Source: Rhodeus uyekii | Taxonomy: Eukaryota; Chordata; Actinopteri; Cypriniformes; Acheilognathidae | NCBI GenBank assembly: GCA_037043235.1 | Contig: JAWRVZ010000039.1 | Coordinates: 434,001-498,000 of the forward strand | Direction of reading: 5' to 3' | Length of the DNA: 64,000 nucleotides | Shown here: positions 58,271 through 64,000 of the stretch, in pieces | Position numbering within the stretch: the first letter of the stretch is position 1 | Layout of the letters: every line of letters starts with the position of its first letter | Made by a program: the position numbers and the translations under genes | Notes under the pieces: generated by a model | The model's database searches: none | Told to the model about the DNA's origin: nothing | Seen by the model: the letters and a program-made list of their open reading frames with translations, nothing else

Positions 58271-59781
58271 GTGACATTTGACCCCCCGATCCTTACTCAA
58301 TGATAACCATTCCCTGCGGTTAAAGATGTTCTCTGATTCGTTTGCTGTCTCTTTCTCTCTATCACTTACCTTCCTGCTTCAAGGTCTCTGACAGCACATA
58401 CAGCTGCCCGTGTGTGTGTTTTTGCTCCTATAACAGTGTGTGTGTTTGTGTATGTGGGTGTGAAATGCAGTTAAAGTTATTTTGAACTGCACAAGAGAAG
58501 GAATTATCAGAAGTCATGTTGCACTCAGCACTCTACCTTACATAAGTGTGAGATTTTCTTCCCTTCCTCTCTCTCTCTTTTTTTTCTCCCTGTTTTGCTC
58601 TCTCCTCCTCGCTGTCGGTTTCAACCCTCATGCCTAAAAATGACCTACGTTATTTCTGGAAATAGCATGGCCTGTGTATCGTGTGTGTGTAGGCCCGTTC
58701 CCGCGCTCTGGGTGGGCGCTGGGGGTCACAGGAGTGTGATTGTATGTTTTTATTCTGTTTAAAATCTTGAATCCTAAATCTTAACTGTAATGTCTCCACC
58801 CCCGTTGCATTACTGTAGCTTTTTTGCCTTAATTTATTTGGCACAATTTCTTTGCCTCCTTTTTGTTGGAAAGGAAAGCCTGTAGGTGTTGGAAGATGTG
58901 CTGTAAGACTGTTCTCCTTTGATTGTATCTGAAGTCTCCCACTTCTTTTCCACCGAAAAAGGTGTCATTGCACGTTCTGGAACCAGTGCTGCAAAGTTAT
59001 CTCAAGACCAGACCATGTTCCTACTGACTGTACCTGGCCACAAACTAACACAACTTTTAGCAGTTTATTCGTGTATATAATGAATAAAATTATAACAATC
59101 AATGCACATATACACTAGTGTTCAAAAGTATTTTTTAAATTATACTTTAATTTATAGGCATTAAATTCATTAAGAAAAAATGTACAAAATAATTGTTCTT
59201 TTGAACTTTTTATTCATGAAATTTATCACTGGAGTAATGTCTGCTAAAACTTCAGCTTTGCCATCAGAGGAATAAATAATATATTTTTAAAATATAATAT
59301 AGTATCAAGCAGTTACACATTATTACAGCTGTTCTGTATTTCTGTAAGCCTTGCAAAAACATTTAAACAAATGCCACCAGCTCCAAGATTTTGAATGGCA
59401 GTGCATATAATCTATTACAGCAGCTCTGATATTCAGTAATATGCAGTACATTCAGCATGATTATGGTATTGCTGTTAAAATACAAACGGTTAAAAAATCG
59501 TAGTGTTCTAAAATCTGTCCAGTTTGTTCACCGGCAAAATTGGTTCCAAAAGAGCCCAAAGATAAGACTGCCCTTTTCATTAAAACTTAATTTGGGGGAA
59601 ATTATCCTGCCTTTGGGCCTCTGACATTAGCGATTCCTGGTTCAGTATCTGCAGGTGGGGATTGATGACATGGAGCATTTTTATTTATTTATTTTCAGCC
59701 CAGGACTGCTTTTTTTAGAAAAGGTTTCCAGATTGGTTCTAGTTCTTCCTTTGTCTCAACCATCCTTTTTTCTCTTCTCAG
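58271..59781 (+). other. dph1: dph1 intron 5 (1.5 kb)
   Basis: The shortest complete intron. It contains short GT runs near 58436 and 58680 and a copy of the common fish repeat at about 59110-59405. Ends TTTTTTCTCTTCTCAG. Confidence 0.85.
59110..59405. repeat. Copy of the common fish non-autonomous repeat
   Basis: Landmarks: TACACTAGTGTTCAAAAGTA, AATTGTTCTTTTGAACTTTT, CACTGGAGTAATGTCTGCTA, AACTTCAGCTTTGCCATCAG, and the right end ATTTTGAATGGCAGTGCAT. Confidence 0.75.
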
Positions 59782-59903
59782 GCAGCCAGTACAGAGCTGA
59801 AGCCAGATTATGAGGTGTTGGTACCTCAGTGTCGGCCGCTCTCTCCTGGGGAGATCCTCGGGTGCACCTCACCACGTCTGGAGAAGCATGTCAATGCCGT
59901 CAT
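59782..59903 (+). CDS. dph1: dph1 coding exon 6, with second cluster cysteine (last exon in window)
   Basis: Encodes residues 181-220 and two bases of codon 221. VPQCRPLSPGEILGCTSPRL is the conserved DPH1 block; Cys208 in EILGCTSP aligns with the second cluster cysteine (Cys163 of the archaeal enzyme). The acceptor is TTCTCAG (ending 59781), the donor GTAAGG (59904), outgoing phase 2. The rest of the protein, including the third cysteine, must lie beyond 64000; human DPH1 is about 440 residues, so about half is here. Confidence 0.97.
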
Positions 59904-62900
59904 GTAAGGAAAAAATCTATCCTGTCTTGAGTGTGTAGTTACACTATGATGGAATGAGAATAAGTCTGTGTGTGTGTGTGTGTGTGTGTGGTTCTGCTGT
60001 AGCCTATGTTGTGGGGACCAAATGTCTCAAGAAGGATATGATATTAATACCAGAAATCTTTTACATTGTGGAGATGTTTTTTTTGGTCACCTTGAGGAAT
60101 AAACCATACTAAGTGATGTTTTTAGAAAATGTTAAAATTCTGAGATTTTCTGTAATTGGTTTTCTGTGTGTGTTTGTGTTTGCTGCCTCTTTCATTCTTT
60201 AATGAACTTTATTTTTTGTTTGAAGAGTTAGGAAGGAAGAGAATTGATTGTTTCTTTAATTTTCACCCATCACCTCTTCATCAGGGCCTCTGTCAACTTT
60301 AGACACACAAAAGTGGCCCTGTTACTGTGTGTATGTGTTTCAATTCGAAATGTATAGTTTCAGACCTGGATTCTTTTTGGCCGCATAGCTTTCCAGCCAT
60401 AATAAAATTCACAATATAGTAAATGCTAGTACACCACATTTGCTTATTTTATTTTATTTTATTTTATTTATTTTAGTGTTTATGTAAATGATTGCACAGC
60501 ACCCAGTTTTCAAATGTGTATGTGTCACGGACTATATCTTATTGTGGAAGCAAATGCGTTTACTAAAGAAGTTAATAATAATGTCTACATGCGTATTTTT
60601 ATTATGTTTTAACTATGTATCAAGATTAATAAAGCCTTCAAGGTTGTGCTTTATGTAGATGTATAATGTAGTTAAAGCTGAATGAGTTTGAACACTGTGC
60701 TTAACATTCTCTGTTCACAGCATGACCTTTTATATAGAACATTTTTCTACTTTCTACCTCATTTTATTTCATTTTTTTACTTTCTTAATATGCATCACTA
60801 GTTTTACTGTTATTTTAACAAGAAAAATAACTTCCTTTCCTTTTAACTTCCTTTGAAACAACTTTTGTGGCCAAGGCCTCGTGGGTAGAACAAATAATAA
60901 CAACCATTTTGTCTATTATATCCTACTTTTCACAATCCAATGAAATCTTAATGGATAACATCCAGACCCTCCCTACATTTTTACCTGCTGGATATTGTTT
61001 TTCAATGAAATGTCACATTGAATGCGTTGTGAATGCAGTTTCATGCTGTCATTAATGAGAATCGTGTCAAGTGCCGTTGTAGCACCGAGACGAGACACAC
61101 AGCAGCTGATATGTGTTTGTGTGATCAATTACTTTCTGTATCACACAGTGACCATGAGCAGCAAGCTCTGCTCTCATGAGATAGAGGGAAACCTCCTGTG
61201 TTTATTTGTGTTTTCTTCCTTTTATTCGAGCATGCAGAGTCTTTAATGAATGTTATTGCGTGTTTGAAGGGAGAGAAAGAGAACTGATATGCATTTACTT
61301 TCATTTTCACCTATCACCACTTCATTTCAGCTTTAGACACACAAAAGTGGCCCTGTCACTGACCACAAACCTGACACGGCTATTATCCAAATAGCCTTTC
61401 ATAGATCATTTACTTTTTGCCCCTCACCCTCTGCAAATGAAAAACTTTCTCTGACACCCACGGTGTAGTTATGTGATGTTTTATTGCAAAGCTGAATTGC
61501 CACCATATAATTAACAGCTTATTAAGCTTATACAGAGCCTGACTTTCTCATAAGGAGTAATAGATTGGCCGGGGTTCTGAATAAAGTCCCACGGAGAAGA
61601 TGATTGCAGCTTTGTGCTGAAAAATTACACAGGTCTGTGGCCGATTGGCACCTTCATAAAGTCTCTGTGGAGTTGGGGGGACTATAAAGTGCTCTGTGTT
61701 TAATAGAATTTGATGAATGCCACAGGTCTTCACGCAGGCCTGATTTCTGCTAGGGATTTCTTCTGAAACAAGAGGCAACTCTGTCTCATTGCTAAAGGCA
61801 TAATGAACTAAACTGTGGTTGAATGGGTCTGTGCTGTGAAAAGCAGTTTTTAGAACTGCAAATTGGGCTATTTCTAATCTTGTATTCTCAATAGTGCCAT
61901 CTCTATGAAATGCATCAATTTGTGGCCGTTTAAGTTATACCACTAAAAGCTGAGCCGGGGAACCTCTTAGAGTTTAATGCCTCAGCCATAAATGCGATAT
62001 TTGTAATAGAGGCCCTTGAAAGAGACAGTGCAAACTGTGAAAACTAGTGTGTTTAATTACAGCAATATGTAAAGGAAAGCAGAAAAATATGTGGAGGGGG
62101 AATGACTGTCCAACAGCAAAAAAGAAAAGAAAAAATCTGCCTTTGCAGTTAGTACAGTATAAGAACGTAGGAAGGCGTCAGTTTTTAAGGCAAAATGGAT
62201 CTATTTCACTGTGATATCAGATATTTGTTTCCACGGTTGGTGGAAAGAATTAAATTGGCAACTGATAGAAGGAATCAATGAATGTTTCCAATCCTACCTA
62301 GAAATGAGCTTTGTATTCATGAAATATTCAATGTAATAGCTCGCTTGACAATGGTCGTGGACATTATTTTAATTAGTTCTTTCAACAACTGTCATTTTAT
62401 TTGAAGAACAATTTTGGGATCCCTGGCTATTGTACTGTAACTTTGACTTCCAGACCTAGAACAGTCATGGAAATGTCATGAATTTGGGCTAATCCACTGC
62501 AAGCTGTGTATTAAACTATTTTAATGCACGACATGAAGGCTAAGAACCGCCCGATGAGAAGTAGCCGTGGATTATCCCGCATATACCATGTCATTTACCA
62601 GCATGTTTGCAGCAGACATTTACCTCCTGTCGGTTAGATCTAGCATTCTGTCCGCTTTGAATCAGACACAGTAGTTGCATTTTTTTGAATGAGTGACAGC
62701 ATTTATTTGAATTAATTATTTAACAATGAAGCTGCGTGAGTTTATTTACTTCAAAATAACGTAATGTAACTTGTTGCTGAAAAATATAATGTAGCGATTC
62801 ATTAGTGAAGCTTTTTTATTACTGAACGTTACAGTAGTGCTCCTAAATGTTTCTGTGTGTGTGCAGAGTGATCTCGTCTCTCTCTGTTCAAGTGCGTGTG

Positions 62901-63194
62901 CGAGCACTTAAATGAAAACAATGCATTAATATAGAACGTTTATTCATTAATATAGAACATTGACTTGGAACTACATGTACATTAAAGACAATTTTCTTCA
63001 ATTTTTATTTTAATTTTGTTAACCAATATAAAACTGTTCAACTGAATTTTAATAAACCATTATTAAAATTCTATCCTGGTTAGTAAAAACAAAAATGTAT
63101 CTTTTTGATTAATACACATACATTTTGACATCACAAAATGGATTTTCATTGTTTGATTTAGTAAAGATTGCATTTAAAAGTGCTTTTTGAATTA
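59904..63194 (+). other. dph1: dph1 intron 6, first part (continues past window)
   Basis: No exon was recognised. It contains a GT microsatellite near 59968-59991 and two diverged copies of a 0.1-kb sequence (60203-60333 and 61247-61358). AT-rich towards 63 kb. Confidence 0.75.
60203..60333 (+). repeat. Diverged intron duplication (partner at 61247-61358)
   Basis: Both segments contain a GTTTGAAG...GAAAGAGAA(T/C)TGAT-like stretch, a TTTTCACC(C/T)ATCACC stretch and an identical TTTAGACACACAAAAGTGGC followed by CCTGT. They are about 1.05 kb apart in the same orientation. Confidence 0.7.
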
Positions 63195-63844
63195 CAGTGA
63201 TCCCTCGCCACTTCGCGGTTCACTTATCGCGGATTCGCTATTTCGCGGATTTTCATAATGCATTTTTTTTTTTTTGGTGCATTGTGCTCAGCATTCTGAT
63301 TCGCTAAAAACTCACTTCCGCTTCTTGTATCAAAACATGCTACGAATTGTGCTATCATTTTGTCGTCTCGTGTAGTTATGTGTACGTAAGAGGACACGAG
63401 AGATGAGGAGGAAGGACTAACGCTTGGTCGCTTAGCAACCATGGTGCGAATGGCCACTGAACTTAAGCGATTAGCTGAGGAATGGGACCCTTTGATGGGC
63501 CGTTCATTACAGTTCTCCAACGTAATCGATGGTGGCATGTCGGTGTACAAGGATCTTTTTGCAAAGAAGAAAAAAGAGCGACAACAGCTGCCTATCACTA
63601 TGTTCTTCTCCCGAACAAACACACCTGCACCGCGGGCTTCAGAAGAAGAGAACACTGCAGAGCGTAGTCAGGATGCAGCGGCCCAGTCTGAAGAGCTGTG
63701 AAACGGCCTACACGTGAGTCACTGTATTTGTATACATGTAATAGTTGCTAATTGTAAAAAAAAAAAAAGTTTTCTATTTCGCGGATTTCACTTATCGCGG
63801 GTCATTTTCGGAACGTAACCCCCGCGATAAACGAGGGATTACTG
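63195..63844 (+). mobile_element. Tigger/pogo-like element with transposase fragment
   Basis: Ends CAGTGATCCCTCGCCACTTC and AAACGAGGGATTACTG, flanked by TA (63193-63194, 63845-63846). The subterminal TTCGCGG/TTATCGCGG repeats are typical of this Tigger-related fish family. At 650 bp it is internally deleted. Confidence 0.93.
63441..63701 (+). pseudogene. C-terminal tail of a Tigger-type transposase
   Basis: An 86-codon open frame with LAEEWDPLMGRSLQFSNVID, then GGMSVYKDLFAKKKK and RQQLPITMFFSR. This is the C-terminal tail seen in TIGD1-like/Tigger transposases (conserved QLPITMFF-type end), lacking the DNA-binding and catalytic (DDE) domains. The ATG is probably an internal methionine. The frame is intact, which suggests a young deletion derivative. 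Confidence 0.8.
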
Positions 63845-63846
63845 TA

Positions 63847-64000
63847 TACATGTTTTTGAAGGTTAACTTTAAGTGAATGTTAGATTATGGCAAAGATCAT
63901 CCAAATGGAAAAACTTTACCAATAAGTAAACAAATTCAATATCAGCCATTAACTGATCATCTAATGTGCATCATTACTTTTACTCTAAATCCAGTTTCTT
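63847..64000 (+). other. dph1: dph1 intron 6, continuing
   Basis: AT-rich intron to the window end; no feature seen. Confidence 0.7.

Noticed and set aside
1..64000. CRISPR array, operon, prophage or other prokaryotic system
   Set aside because: The spliced vertebrate gene and fish transposons show nuclear eukaryotic DNA; the tandem repeats seen are microsatellites or transposon parts.

Overview
This window is vertebrate nuclear DNA, most likely from a ray-finned fish. Two things point there: canonical GT-AG introns in a conserved vertebrate gene, and a dense population of fish-type repeats (Tc1-like, hAT, Tigger/pogo-like, DIRS-like, L2-like and tRNA-derived SINEs). The repeat mix resembles cypriniform or siluriform genomes, but I cannot name a species. 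No operon, CRISPR array, phage or bacterial gene is present. Recognised host coding sequence is only about 1% of the window.

The main gene is dph1 on the + strand, which makes a subunit of the enzyme for the first step of diphthamide synthesis on elongation factor 2. Six coding exons are visible: 9228-9276, 11304-11453, 23136-23199, 50700-50821, 58116-58270 and 59782-59903. They join in one frame to give 220 complete codons, about the N-terminal half of the protein, and the gene continues past 64000. Two of the three cysteines expected to hold its iron-sulfur cluster are encoded here. Intron 3 is 27.5 kb, large for this gene, and is filled with nested transposons.

Upstream, on the - strand, a tiny coding exon (4923-4935, five codons begun, then a perfect GTAAGT donor) inside a CpG-bearing leader fits the first coding exon of rtn4rl1, a Nogo-receptor-like gene. 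Its human orthologue lies head-to-head with DPH1. Positions 1-4922 would then be its first intron, and 5.7-9.1 kb would be the shared intergenic space, which holds two decayed Tc1-like elements.

The rest is a layered record of transposition. Several insertions can be read to the base from target duplications: a hAT element with CTCCAAAG duplications at 56.5-57.9 kb, broken by a Tigger-like insert; a hAT element with CCTTAAGG duplications at 41.0-42.1 kb; a three-level nest at 32.7-34.0 kb; a Tigger-like element inside another at 44.4-45.8 kb; and an unclassified 0.75 kb repeat present twice, one copy carrying a small transposon and the other showing the empty site. A 204-bp near-perfect palindrome lies at 5954-6157. 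I found no convincing new biochemical system; the least explained items are the palindrome, the 0.75 kb repeat and the CCGTATTTTCCC-ended element family.
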